This document shows, piece after piece, positions 10,250 through 23,800 of a stretch of DNA of 64,000 nt; position 1 is the first letter of the stretch; each line of letters opens with the position of its first letter. Source of the stretch: Hybos culiciformis (Eukaryota > Arthropoda > Insecta > Diptera > Hybotidae); the NCBI GenBank assembly GCA_964007475.1, contig OZ023273.1, positions 144,309,308-144,373,307 of the forward strand, read 5' to 3'. The notes beneath the pieces were generated by a model. The model had not been told where the DNA came from and searched no databases. It saw only the letters and a program-made list of their open reading frames with translations. Made by a program: the position numbers and the translations under genes.

Positions 10250-13200
10250 GCGGAATTAAAAAATATTAATAATATCTTATTTTAAATGCTATAAAATTTT
10301 ATTAATTATTAATAATAATAATGTTTATGTTTTTACTACAGCTTTTTTATGAAATGCTGTCAATGGTACATAGAACAGAACTAACATTTTTTAGAGTAAA
10401 TTTAACTATTGATAATGGGTCTGCTGGGGCATAGAGTCTTAAATCATCTATCACTGATAATGAATTATACAATATCCAGGCTTGATGAAACAAAGCACAA
10501 TCATTTCTGATTTCAATTATTCAATCTATAAATATCTTTAATTTCTTAGGCATAAAAATGTTCTACCAAATTATTATATAAATGTTATTATGAATATAAT
10601 GTAGAAACACCCGCATTTCTTAAATAACTTTACAATAAATTCGTGCAAATATACCAAAAGATTAAAACATAATAAAAACTAATACGGCATAAGTGGTTGG
10701 CATTGATCTTGTGCAAGGAACCAGAACTGAGAAAACAATTTATAAATAAATATATGTATTTATTTTTATATTTTTATTTTTGCTCTGTGTACATATCAAG
10801 CGCGCGCGGTAAGAAAAGCTCAAAGAATATACAAAAATGTGCATAATTAAACAAAAAAAAACATTTTTTTTTTTCTTTATCTGTCAATTTGATTTTATTA
10901 AATAAAATAATAGAAATAATGTAAACATTAAAAACCAGTTTGAAGTGTTATTATATCGTTTTGGCGCGCGCTAAATGAAAAACGCATTCTATAAAAGCTA
11001 ACCATACCACACTGTTTTGGAATCTAATTTAAGAAAAATGTTTTTTTTTTCTTAAAAGTGTCTGTGATACATTACGTACAAACATATTTTAAATGAAAAG
11101 TGAAATATTTTGCCTGAAGATAAAAGGCGTTAGTTCAGAAATATATATGTTTATATTTGCATGTAAGTTTACAACCTATACTTATTGTATAATCATTTTG
11201 CATACATATTACATGCATACAAATTTTCGTTAAAAGTCTTGAGAAGTCTTTTGGAAGAAATTATAATATTTCGCCATGAAACTAAGGGTTAATAATGCAC
11301 TGAGCTAGTTTAGTGTTGTGCGATCTAGTGTTGTGTACTATAATGTCAAACTCCAGTTAGGGCAATTAATTAAGAATAAAATTTTGGTAGCCAACAACAT
11401 ATTTCAAAAGCAAAAACATTATCAAATTTCATAGTTATACATAAATCAAAAAAAAAAACGCTACTTTGTAATATTGGCAAAAATGTTTTTTGCAATAATA
11501 CTTTTCAAATTATTTGAAATAGAAATAATTTCATGAGAAGATAAATTTACGAGTGTAAGATCCGTATAACATTAAATTTCGATTAAGAAAATGTTCGGAA
11601 TAAAAAAATATGGATTCAAAATCTTACAATCATTGCCGTGCCTGCCTAAATCTTCGATTCTAGATATGAATTAAAAATTTTTGCAAGAAATTGCTTAATT
11701 TTTCTTAATTTTTTCTTTCCAATGGATATTTATTTTTATTCTTTTTTTATTTTTTTGCCATAAATAAGTAAGACTAGACTAATAAAAACTAATTATTTAA
11801 TTTTAATTGTTTCTTATTTATGAATTTTTATATATAATAAGTAACTTATCTAATAGTATCCATTGCATAACTCGTATTAATTTTTATATTTTTTAAAAGC
11901 TCTCCCCCGTAGCCGAATAGCCTTTAATGCGAACAAAATATATACATATAAATTGAATTATCTATAATAATGATTGTAATTTGCATTTTGAACAAAGCAC
12001 ATATACATAAATATCTAACATTCTTATCTAAAGTAATAAAACACTAATTCTTATGCAAAATTTCATTATCTGATTGAATTGTTTTTTGTAGGCAATAAAT
12101 AAACATATTGTTATTAAATGCATAGACATACTTAGAAATATTACATATTTAGCAATAAGGTTAAAATTACAACAGAAAATTTGATCAATTATTAAAAAAT
12201 TTCACGTACCACTGATTCCATTCATAATTCAACCACAAAAAGTAATCAGAAATCTATATATTAATTAGTTATGTAATATATGATACTAGTTGATCCCGGC
12301 GCGAACGTTGTTTCGCTTTTCGCACTACCCTAGTCTTAATTAATAATGATCGTAAAATTATCTACTAAAAATAACCTTTCCAATAGTATTGGTTTCGTTT
12401 ATATCGGTTCTTTATGATTTAGAAGTTTACATGGTAACATACAAAAATGGGCTGTCTTTTTTATATATACAGATTATTGACAGAAAATAAAAAAAATTTA
12501 TTTATAATTGCAAAGCAAAAAATAATTGTTTTAATTTGTGAAAATCGAAAAAACTAGTAATTGTGTGATAGCCAACAAAATAAGGTGAACCTCGATCTAA
12601 ATAATAAGATGTAGTGTAATGCAGATCGTAATTATTCCCCGATTTGTTCTATTGCTGTCTAGTTATTTATTTATTTTCACAAGATTAACATGGTTATACA
12701 ATACTTACACACATTAAAATTTCAATGCTAAGTTAGCTTTTAAGAATCAGCAACCCAAGTTATAAAGCCTATTTATTAATTAACTTCACGCACTTCATGT
12801 ATTTAATTTCTGTTTTTAGCATTATTTGGTACAAATTTTTTTATTGTTTAACCAAATAAATACACAGAATATTACATGAACACTATTTAATCTATGTTTT
12901 TAAATCGAAAACTTACATGAAAAAAATTTATTATTATTAGCAAACAATTTTTTAATCAAACTATTTGTGGGCGTTTTCTATTTTTATCTAATAAATTTAT
13001 TGTTATAAATATACTTATTCAAAATTAAGGGAATAATTTATTAGTAAAATAAAAAAAAAGTATTATACATTATTATATTTAAGATAATAATTTGAATTAA
13101 ATCATAACAGAAGTTAATTTTATTTTGATTACATTCCTTTCTGCAAATATAGGTAGTTCATGTGATCATTTTTCCTTCTCCATTTAATATATTTGCTATC

Positions 13201-14721
13201 AGTGCAACAACTTAAAAAAAATCTAAATGCTTAAAAATTTACTGCAGAAGTCGGCAGTGTTTCCAAATATTCTAGATATCAATTTTATAAGCTTAAACAT
13301 GTTTAGGAATATTTTCTTTAATTCTATTTTCTAGCGTTTTCATAAATATAGTTACAAGTAAAAAGTTATAAGGTTATAGTATACATGGTATATTAAATGT
13401 AAGTTTCTGGCGCAATAATAAAGACCACGACGAGAGTATATTTTCTTGTTAAATCATTCATTCATATCAATTCTACAATTTACAAAAATAAAGGAACTTA
13501 AAGCATATCTGTTTTTTACTTTGTGAAACATTTAATATTAAAATCAAATTATATAAAATGTTAAATTTAAAATGAACACCGTCCTTTTTTTTTATCTTAT
13601 TTGAATAAAAATTCTAATATAAAATTGGAATTTCTTGAATGAAAATTAAATTATCGTATAAATGAAAAACAGATTTGGTCAGCAGATTTTTTTATTTTTT
13701 GTTGACCATATAAGTTTAGTCAAAACACCCAAACAAAAATTGTAAAGAAAATTATTCAAGCGAAAATAAGTCAATAAATTCAATATTAAATATAAGAAAT
13801 AATAAACTCAATAATATTCAACAATTATTTACTTTTTGTTTTATTTTTTTTACAAAATTTAATAAATTCTATGAAAATTTCATAATCTTTAAAAAAAATT
13901 TTTAGACAGACATATTTAGTAAAATTAAATTCCATAAGTCCTTTTAAGAGTTGGTTGAAGTATATTTACTTGAAAGTGAATTAAAATACATGAAGGCCAT
14001 ATTAAAAATACCTTAATAATTTTAACAAAAAAATCGAATTTTCTTTATTTCTTTGACGTTGTTTTATTTTTTGATTTGGAAATCTTAAAACAGCGGCCGC
14101 GATTCTTCAAATCAGAGAGTTTTCTTGTTCGCTTAAAATTTAATAAAATAATTTATGAACTGAAAATAGCAAATTTTTCTCGATCCCCGAAAATATTGGC
14201 GCCTATACTGACTTAAATGATTAGGTTTATGAAAAGGAAAATTTGTTAAAAACTGTTCAAAGTATCCTGTAAAACAGCTAATATATTTAAGAGATATATG
14301 AGTCAAATATTTATGTTAAATAAATGTTTATGGAGGACGAATAGAATCGGAGTCAAATAACGTGACTATCGCATTCAATGTTCATAATTTCAAAAAATTT
14401 TATTCTCATTTCACTCTATCACTCTAATTTGATATTTTGTATATAATAGATAACATTTTTTGATTTTATGAACTTTTTATATTTTGTGGGCTGTCAAGGT
14501 ATATTATAAAAATAAATAATGTACATATTATGTTTCTCTATTACCACTTTTTTCGAAAAGTTTTCAATGTATTAAATGTTTATAAATAATTTTCAAATTA
14601 TTTTCTTAATATACATACATTTTTTTTTTTTGTATATGTAATATAAATTTCCTAGTTTGCAATATTTTTTTTTTTCAAATCCTAAAATAAATTTGTCGGT
14701 GTTATTATAAAAAAAATCAAG
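10250..14721. other. AT-rich intergenic sequence
   Basis: No coding exon recognised. It holds one copy of a dispersed repeat (12285-12370) and two GCGCGCG words (about 10800 and 10963). A sharply G+C-rich spot with GCGGCCGC at about 14092 lies some 630 bases upstream of the microprotein gene and could belong to its promoter or a non-coding first exon. Confidence 0.45.
12285..12370 (+). repeat. Dispersed repeat, copy A
   Basis: ACTAGTTGATCCCGGCGCGA followed by ACGTTGTTTCGCTTT matches copy B at 29249-29325 (ACTAGTC then CGGCGCGAACGTTGTTTCGC) in the same orientation. Similarity continues into a TAGTC-TTATTAATAA tail. A weaker copy is at 23651-23680. The G+C-rich core stands out sharply. It is probably a terminal part of a transposon family that I cannot name. 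Confidence 0.6.
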
Positions 14722-15761
14722 ATGGGATTAGGATTCGAAGAACAGAAATCGGTAAGAAAAAAGAATATGATTTGACAAGTTCTCAATTTACAATAATAGA
14801 ATTTTATTTATAGAACTCCACCAAGCCCTTCGAAGAATATAAAAATGTTCAATTAATAGTGGAGTCACTTAAAATACCATGGTGGGAGGAAGCAGTTGTT
14901 GTCGTAGCGTAAGTTTGCTCAGTTATTCAAATTTAATATACACGGAATTTATTATCTTAGATCATATACAATATGAAATTAAAAAATATAAAATCTTATA
15001 AACGAGGAATGTCTAAATTTAAAGTGGGCGATACTTTACATTTGTTATTGATTGGAAATCAATTTTAATTTTAACTAAGTTATTTCTGGACTTCTTTATA
15101 AGTATAGAAATTTAAAAAATTTAAACGCCTTTTTCGATTTTGAAAAACGAAATTAATCTTTCTGTCTTTATTGATAATAACCACACATTTCAATCGCTAA
15201 TGAAGTTGTGAATTATTATTTTTTTATCTTAATTTAATTCGAGGAACTTATCATAATATTGAAATTATATACCTATTTATCGAAATTTAGTAAATTTTAA
15301 ATAATATAAATACCTAACCTACCTAAAGAAAATTCTGATTTTATTTTTATGCTGACAATGAGTTCATATAACATAAAAACAATTTTGATTTTTAACGGCT
15401 GAAATAAACATCTTGTTTTTTAAAATATTTCCCTGGCCTAAATGTTTATAAAGTTTTAAAATAATTCGTGACTTTCGTATTTTACATATTTAAAATTTTA
15501 AAACAATCAAAATGAAAATTAATATTTTCATAATTTCATAAAATGTTTTTTTTTTTTTTTGAAGTTGAACTTTTGTAAAACAACACTTCATTATAAATGT
15601 GAAATGATGACACATTCTACCATAAAAACGCACAAATAATTTCTAAAATTACATTGAAATAGCATGCAAAGTGGTTTGTACAAAAGAAATAATTTTTTTA
15701 TTAAGTATACCTACTATTTTTCAGATTAGCGTTTTTACTTTATTTCTGGAAATCTATATAA
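14722..15761 (+). CDS. Three-exon gene for a 53-residue single-pass membrane microprotein
   Basis: Exon 1 14722-14751 (MGLGFEEQKS, good start context AAGATGG), exon 2 14814-14908, exon 3 15725-15761. The introns (62 bp and 816 bp) have GTAAGA/TTTATAG and GTAAGT/TTTTTCAG ends and join in phases 0 and 2. The result is a hydrophilic, acidic/polar N-terminal half, an amphipathic stretch ending LKIPWWEEA, then one hydrophobic segment (about residues 36-50, AVVVVALAFLLYFW) and a three-residue KSI tail. That is the layout of a tail-anchored microprotein, similar in size and shape to regulin-type or small mitochondrial/ER membrane subunits; I do not recognise the family. A poly(A) signal follows at once. 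Six splice/start/stop sites agreeing on one short frame make chance unlikely. The real 5' end may include upstream non-coding exons. Confidence 0.75.
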
Positions 15762-15766
15762 TTTCC

Positions 15767-15772
15767 AATAAA
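15767..15772 (+). promoter_or_regulatory. Poly(A) signal of the microprotein gene
   Basis: AATAAA starts six bases after the stop codon. This implies a very short 3' UTR unless a later site is used. Confidence 0.45.
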
Positions 15773-15779
15773 TGTTCGT

Positions 15780-16303
15780 TATACTATAGATAGGTAGTAG
15801 TGCGGTATATTGAATGAAAACAATTTTTGTTTCGATTGATTCGTAATTAAGTCTTCATTTCGTTCGCAATTATTCTCATTTTCACTGGAAAAACGGATTG
15901 CTGCTGCAGCTTTAATTTCTGTTATCCCTTGCTATGTGGCCAATCGAACTAGTGGATGAAGAACTAGATTAAGATTAATTATTTGTCGTAGGATAAATAA
16001 CTCAAACTTTTTTAATATATGTCTGTCTTATGAATATGATTATAGCAATATTTCCAGAAATGCATTTTCTAATTCGAGTGCCATCTGAAGCTTTTTAATG
16101 CCCCATCGGCGCACAAATTTTTGTAATGCCATTTGAAAAAAAAGCTGTATCATAACTGCACAAAAATTTGAAGAAGCAATATGAAAATATATGAAAATAT
16201 ATTGCCTCTATCCAAGTGCTAAGGGGTGTATATTTAATTATAAATTTTGACCACATACTGCAATTAAATAGCTCAATTTAATTTTTCTGCTACATTTTGT
16301 AGG
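15780..16303. other. Downstream flank with a codon-like patch
   Basis: About 15810-15950 is G+C-richer. It contains an open minus-strand frame of about 50 codons rich in A, N, E and S but lacking ATG and clear splice sites. It could be 3' UTR of a longer microprotein transcript or an unrelated relic. Confidence 0.3.
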
Positions 16304-16650
16304 CAGACTCAGACGCCGTCAACCCAACTTTTTACAATCGTGCCTGATTTTGGACCATTTTAAATCAAATTTTGAAACAATTTTTCATTCAAAACCTTCC
16401 GACTGTTTCATACTTTAAAATGGTACATAAATTTTTAGAATCGGTTTCAGATAGATCCACTCGCCGTCAACCTAGCCGTTGTTTTTCCAATTTTTCTGTT
16501 TTTTTACGGCTATGTTGACGGCGAGTGTACCATTTTAAAGTATGAAATAGTCGGAAGGTTTTGAGTGAAAAATTGTTTCAAAATTTGATTTAAAATGGTC
16601 CAAAATCGGGCACGATTGTAAAAAGTTGGGTTGACGGCGTCTGAGTCATG
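16304..16650. mobile_element. 347-bp foldback hAT-type element with exact 8-bp target duplication
   Basis: The element starts CAGACTCAGACGCCGTCAAC and ends with the near-exact reverse complement (CATGACTCAGACGCCGTCAA). TTTGTAGG flanks it on both sides (16296-16303 and 16651-16658). Both arms are long inverted copies: GGTCCAAAAT..., CGGAAGGTTTTGA..., and TACCATTTTAAAGTATGA pair across the centre. A second hairpin lies inside (CACTCGCCGTCAAC near 16458 with GTTGACGGCGAGTG near 16515), reusing the CCGTCAAC word of the ends. The left arm has about 30 extra bases. There is no ORF. Confidence 0.85.
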
Positions 16651-16658
16651 TTTGTAGG

Positions 16659-17834
16659 TGGTTTCCCACCGAGTTTCTTTTAAGTGTTATGTATTTTATT
16701 TTTTACTTAACGGGTTTGCCATCACCATTCCTTAGAACTTTAGAACAAGCATCTGAACCATGTCTCGAATGAATTTTTTGAAATAATTGTTGTTAATTGA
16801 CTACGCTATATTTTTGTTAAAACTTTCACTTTCTGGCAAAACTTTTTTCTCATTATCGTTGTGTCAAAATTATACATTTTTATATTTCTTTTTTTTATTT
16901 TGTAATAAAAAATATATTTATTTTGAAGGATTTTCTCACTAGATATTAAATATAATAAATTATTATTATTATTATGTTTTTCAATAAATTCCAAAAATAG
17001 TATAAAATTTTATATGTGCAAATATTTTTTTTTTTACCTTTAACCTTTTCGCATTTTATTGAAAATAGTTTCAGCTTTGATTTTACATTGAGATATGATA
17101 AAATTGCGGTAGAAAAAAACTTAATTTATTTTTTTTTAATTTACTAATTTTACTATAAATTGGAAAAATTTTCAAATTTTTTTTTGATTGCCAAAAGTTA
17201 ATTGCTTTTACTTTTTTAAATGAAAGTATAGTTTAAAATATGTATAAGAAAATTTAAAATAGAAATTTCGTTATAAAATGAAGCATTATATGAAAAATAA
17301 AAAGATAAAACAATAAAATTATATATTTTAAAAAGAAAATCTATACTAAGTAGAATTTTTAAAAACACTAAAAAATTTATTTTTATGTTAAGACGTTATA
17401 AAAAAAAAAAAAACAATTCAATAAGTAGCGCAAAGTTAAGTTGGGACAGATTTAAATATTGGGATCAAATAAACGTAAAGAAAGAACCAGTTTTTTTTAA
17501 TTTAATATTTCTGTTTCTTAATTATTGTTCTTTAATAAATTGAGAACTGACAACTAATAGAACAGAGAATAAATTCATGTGTAGCTTATTTTCAAATTTA
17601 ATTTTTTCGAACCGATTATGAATTTTCGGGTTTTTAGTTATGGCGATAACTGCATACATTTATCTGCAATAAAAGCAAAAACTCTTTTGAGGTACAAATA
17701 ATACTTTTTTCAATTTTTATTTTATTTTCCTGAGTGTAGAAGTTTTAGCTAACGATATATATGTAGATATATTCCTCCATAATATCTTTTCTTCGAAACT
17801 TTAAAATACATACGAAAAAAAACATTTTGCAATC
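16659..17834. other. AT-rich sequence upstream of the coiled-coil gene
   Basis: Probably holds the promoter and 5' UTR of the gene starting at 17835, but no element can be identified among the A/T runs. An (ATT)n run lies at about 16958-16975. Confidence 0.4.
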
Positions 17835-20800
17835 ATGTTAGTAAGCACTGGTAAAAAGAAAATGATAACTCCTCAAAAAAAATATCTACAAATAAATGCA
17901 CTCAGTTTATTTACGTCTGTTGCCGAGAAAGATCAAGAAAAAGACACAAAAAGAATTTTGGGAGAAGATTTACATCATGTTAGTGTTAATGTCATGAATA
18001 TTTGGCAAACTATCGATATATTATCAGGAAATGATATACGGCGTAAATATACACCGTATGAGGGATACCATGATTCAAATGATATTTTGAAATTATTTAA
18101 GCCAGCTACCGGAGGAGGTTTAGGTCGTAGAGATAGTTTTAGTTCGAAAACTCCGAGCAAACCAGTAGTTGAAGATAGTTCGGCAATTATTGGATCAGTA
18201 CCAGTACCAGCGAATGCATCACCACGCAGTCGTCGTGATACATTAATACCGTCTGGTCCGCGAATAACATTAACAACAAGCGTTAAACTTCCTGGTATTT
18301 TAAATGAGAAAAAACGAAGACGCAGAAAGAAGAAATCTTTGGATCTTTCGGCAGAGGAATTACCGATTGATATTATACATTGCACGTAAGTAGTTTTTTT
18401 TTTTTAATAATCAGGACTAGAGAACTAAAAGTTTTAAAAATAATGGAATCAATTAAAATCCTTTTCGATCATCCCCTGTTGATTTTCTTTTTACCAGACG
18501 AAATTTAAATATATGACACTCTTTTCTCGGCTTTGTAAAAAAAAGTATTTCTAATATTCATTAATCCTTTAAAACCAGTTTTTTGCAAACAACGAAAACT
18601 TAGATGAGAGGTTTAAATTAAATATGCCCAAAAAGTAAATATGTAATTTTGGAAAACAAATAAACTATTTAGCTTTTTAATTTTTGTTTGGTTAAAAAAG
18701 TATAATTCTCATTTTTATTTAAATCTACACCTAAAAGTTTTTTAACTTTTCGAACTTATTCGGACTTATCTCGTTTGGACCATGTTTATATATTAACTTT
18801 TTTTGCCAAATATAATTTTATACTAATTTTTTATTAAAATGGAATTATCTGATTAAGTGATTAGTAAGATTAGTTAAAAGCATGGTTATATGTATAGAAT
18901 TATTTGGACTAAAATTTATTTAACATCAAATACAACAAATGTTAGTTATTAGTTTTTCAAGACTTCAGAATGTAGCATATAATAATGTTATTTCTTTATA
19001 TATATATCCTTAGTTAAATTTAGTTTTTTTTTTATTATACTAAAAAAGAACTTTAATTATAATTTTCGTATATTGTACTGTCATGTAAAAAGTGGATTAT
19101 ATTATTGTTGTATGTAAAGCTTTAAAAGTTCTGCAAAGTTGTTTTTCGAATAAGATGAATTTATAAAATTTTATTCGAAAAACATAGAAATTACGTTACA
19201 TTGTTACACTTTGAATTTAATAAAATGAATATTATGATTTTTTTTTTTAATTTATTTATTTATCTTTTATCTTAAACTTAAAAAAAGTTTAATCAAATTA
19301 AGTCTGTAATTTTTCATGATATTTTTGTACTCATGGTTTTCTTGGAACAAATTATTAAAACTAATGATATGAAAATCAATTTTTTTTTACAACCTTATTA
19401 AAGAATCAAGTTTTCGTATCTCGTATTTTATATATTTATAGTACTTTTTTTTTTTTATTTATTAAAGTTACGAAATCACTAGGTGGGATACCTTTTATGC
19501 TTAAAGAAGCATGGATTTGACAATGGAAAGGAAGTTTAGACGGGATTTAAAAGTGGGATAGTTAGTAGGTAATCATGTATACTTTTCTTAAAGCGGCACA
19601 AGTCGTAAGTCAAACGTGCGCCAGCTGTCGGGAACAATTTTAATGGGAGAGCATTCCACATTCTCGAGGTGAGAACTGAAAACGAATCTCCAAAGCTAGT
19701 TGTCTCACATTTGGGAATTTTGACGAAATATGGATGTGAAGTTGTGGTTTATATTTAGTATAGAGCCAAAAATCAGGAAAAATTTAAATAAATAATTGTT
19801 TACGCATCAAGCTTGACGAATCTTCAAAGACTAATAGGAATATATAATTGGAACAATGATTTAATTTAAATGGCTATACCAATTAGTTTTGTTTCAATTT
19901 ATCCAGGATCTTCACTTAATAAAAAGTACCAATTCAATTGATAGTAGTACATTTCTCTTTAATAAGTTCTCACTAAAACTAATTATAATTTCAAATTAAA
20001 TAAAGAACAAATTTAAATTGTACTACAAGCATACATTCCAGCAATTATTTACCGAAAGTTTTTTGTTTGTGGAACATTCCGTTCAGTTCAAAGTCACAAA
20101 TCTAAAGGACTGATTTTTTATCGGATTGTGGCAGAAAAACACTCAAAATTTTTTGCTAATAGTTTGGAATTTTTTCAAACCTAACACATAATAACTTGAA
20201 ATTTTTTTTTATAAGACTGCACTGCAGTACTGAGTATATAATAATATGATATTCTTTATTGGCTACAGTTTTTATACACCTAGCACGACATTGATGAATT
20301 ATTATTTCTAAAACCAATTATGTAAATAATCAAATGCTTCAACTCCTAAACAAATAATAAATTGAAATAAATTGCAATAAGCTCATAAATTTATTATTTC
20401 CCAATCCCACAAAGAAATCGATTTCATTGCTAAAATATTAAATAATATATATGCACTGTACATATATTTTTTCACAATATTTTTTATATTGGATTTCTAA
20501 AGATTGAAAATAATAAATTCTGAAAAAAATCACTATTATACCTGTGATTGATTGCGCCTCTTATTTTAGACGGATTTATATAGTCCACAAAAAAGTTTGA
20601 AAAGTCTCTTCAATCCGTGAAGTTTACAATGTTATTTCAAATATCTTTTTTCGCCTGAAAAAAAACCATTCACAAAACAAGAAAGAAAAATCCTAGTTTT
20701 TAAGAATACTCCGTTAACATAATTTTGAACGATCTTAGAAATATGGTATGGCAAATTGACAATTGATAATATTTGCACTCCTAAAGTTTTAATACCACCC

Positions 20801-23800
20801 ATCCGGAGGCTGTTATTTATGAAAATAGAAATTTATAAAAGTTTTTCATGAATTTCCTATAATAATTCTTTTTCAACTTTTTATTCCTTCGAACAGATTT
20901 ACTATGAATTTATGGTTGAATTTTAGAACATAACATATTATTGCAATATAAAAATGAAATATGATACTTTGATAATGAAAAAGCTTGATTCTCATTAAAA
21001 ATTAAATTAAAAACAAAATTAAAGAATTTCCTTGAAAAATTCTTTGAAAAATTAAACTTCTTAGAAGCAAGCAAATAAAGAAAATTGTAAAAGTTTCTTT
21101 CTGAAGAACATTTTTTCAAATATAGTGTTGCATATAATTTTTAAATAAATTTCAGTATTTTGAAAAAATTGTTTTTCTTAGATAGAAATGCATGTTCAAA
21201 AATTTCAATAATATAATATGTTACTGATAAGACTAATAAATGCATGCAACATAGAATTTACTTCTTATTTTCAATTACTATTATTACATTTTATCTTATA
21301 ATCAAAAATTTATTTCTGAAATTGACATTGAGGCAACAAAAGCTAATTATAGTTTTAAAGAAGTTCACGTGATTCAAGTATTACTATTGAATTTTTTTTG
21401 AGCTTTTTAGCAAAAAATAAAATAAAATAAGACAACAAAAAGAAAAAGAAGATTTCAAAATTTTTACTCAAAACTTTATGTTGACATTGACATTTATTTG
21501 AATCAGGTTTCACCCTTTTATATTCTTATACATTGCAAAAGTTAGTAAGTAAAGTATACATATAAATGTATACATATAATGAATGTGATATAGAACTATA
21601 TTGTATAATACTCATACGAAAATACTACTTGTTTGTCATATATAGTTATAGTGTTGTATAATACATATATATATATTAATAATAGTTTTTAATGAAAATT
21701 TCTAAATGTATACGACGTACATTTTTACATAGCTGACATATGATATCATTCATTTTAATATTTTTTTACTATCATAATATTTAACACGTTGTTGCTTTCG
21801 TGTGTAATTTTTTTTAAAGTAACTTCTTACTTTTTATTACTATTTTGAAAAGAAATTTGAAGAAACTTATTTTTGTGTTATACAGTCTGTCCGCCCTCGT
21901 AGGGACCTAGGAAATTAAAAATTATTATTAATTAGAATGTTCTCGTCTAGCATAATAATATTTATATTAATTTATTTGGATACCTAAGCTCCTCATCGAT
22001 GTAGAATTATAAAAACAACATTGAATTGATGAATTGTACAAAATTTTATTCGAAATCTAAAAACTATTTTTTTCTCTTCAATTGAGTATATTCAATGAAG
22101 ACAGCGACTAATATTATACAAGAAACGTAGAAATTAATTAAGTTTTAACTTTAGTTTTATAATCAATTACAAATTAATCTCAGCTATATTTGGTCTTCAA
22201 ATTCTTAATTGTATTTGAATAAATTTAAAAGTAACGCTGTCCTAAAATATGAATCAATATCCCCAAGAAGCTTGTTTGTCAGAAATAAAACTTTACGACT
22301 TTACGACTTAATTATAATTTGTAAAGTTTACAATATTTTGAAACTCATTTCTATGAATATAACGTACAAGCCATAATTCTAAAAAAAATTTCTTCCTGTT
22401 CCTAAAATAATTTTAATTAAATTATTTAATTATTTTTCTGTCGAATTTTATATCTTCCGTTTCTATATATTCTATCGCTCAGATTTATTAAATGTGTGTA
22501 TATGAAACAAAAGTATAAAATAAAAAAAAAAAATGTTCCAAGAAAAGTTTTCAAACGCAATAAAGCTATTTATCAAGCAAACAACAGTTCATTACACCAA
22601 AGCGATCAACTTTTAATTTTCCCTTAAAAGTTTGTTTTCGATAGCAAAAAAAAAAAAAAAAACATTATATGTATAAAAAATTATTCTTGGGGTTTTTTGT
22701 TTTTTTTCATTTTTGTTTTTATTTTTTATTTTGATTGTTTGTGAAAGTCAAACTTCATTCTTTCCTTATTATATATGGAACAGATTAGACAAAAACAAAA
22801 AATAAATAAAAAAACGTAACGAAGTTTTTTGACTTTCATGTCAAAAAAAAAAAGTTTTTCTATTATTTTCCATTATTCATCAAAGAGCATGATATTTAGT
22901 TTCTTTTCTATGTTTATTAAATTTCATTTAAAATATTTTCCTTCGTGAATCCGCACCTCGAAAAATAAATAAATATAAAAATAATAGAAGCGCTTTTTAA
23001 AGTTTTAATTTTTTATTTTCCTTATAATCAGATTGTAAAACTTTAAGAACCAAAATAAAGAATACTATTGTCGTTGAAAATATTAAAAAAAAATTTTAAG
23101 TTTTCCATTTTCATGAAATTTGTATTATATACTTGAAAGTATTATTAGTTTTCTGTTTTTTTTTTTTTTTTTTTGGTTCTGTAAAGTGAGAAAATATAAA
23201 ATGAATTGCAAAAAAAAAGTACCAAAAAAATTATTAAAAAATATAAAATGTGAAGAAATTGACACAAATTTAATTGATGATTCTATAAATATTCAAATTA
23301 TAATGAAACCAAGGTAAAAATTTAAAATACATATATAAAAACCAAATATACCATATACAATTATAACAATATTAACGATATATACAATAGTTATAATTTT
23401 TATTGGTGAACTTTTCATCTTCACATTGAATAAATTAAAGAATTAAAGTTATATGTAATTCTGATTTGAAATTATTTTTCGAGATGATATTGCTGTGTTC
23501 ATCTGTGATAGATATTAATTTGGAAATAATAACAAGCTACTAATGTGGCAAAGGATAACTATTTCGTTTTTTTTTTTTTGTTTACACGAAAATTTTGAAC
23601 CAGAAACAAAATCTTATTTTTTTATATATTCATATAATTATTTAATACTACTCGATTCCGGCGCAAACTTTGTTCCGTACTATTTTCCTGAATATTATTA
23701 TTTTACAGCCAACTTTTCGAATTTTTCTTTCCCATATTTAAAAAAAAAATAGCCAAATCAGTCCAGCTATTCTCAAGTGATAAGCTGACCAACGATCAGT

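Noticed and set aside
17975..18385. Minus-strand 136-codon ORF
   Set aside because: Antisense shadow of exon 1 of the coiled-coil gene, which has a good donor and matching downstream exons.
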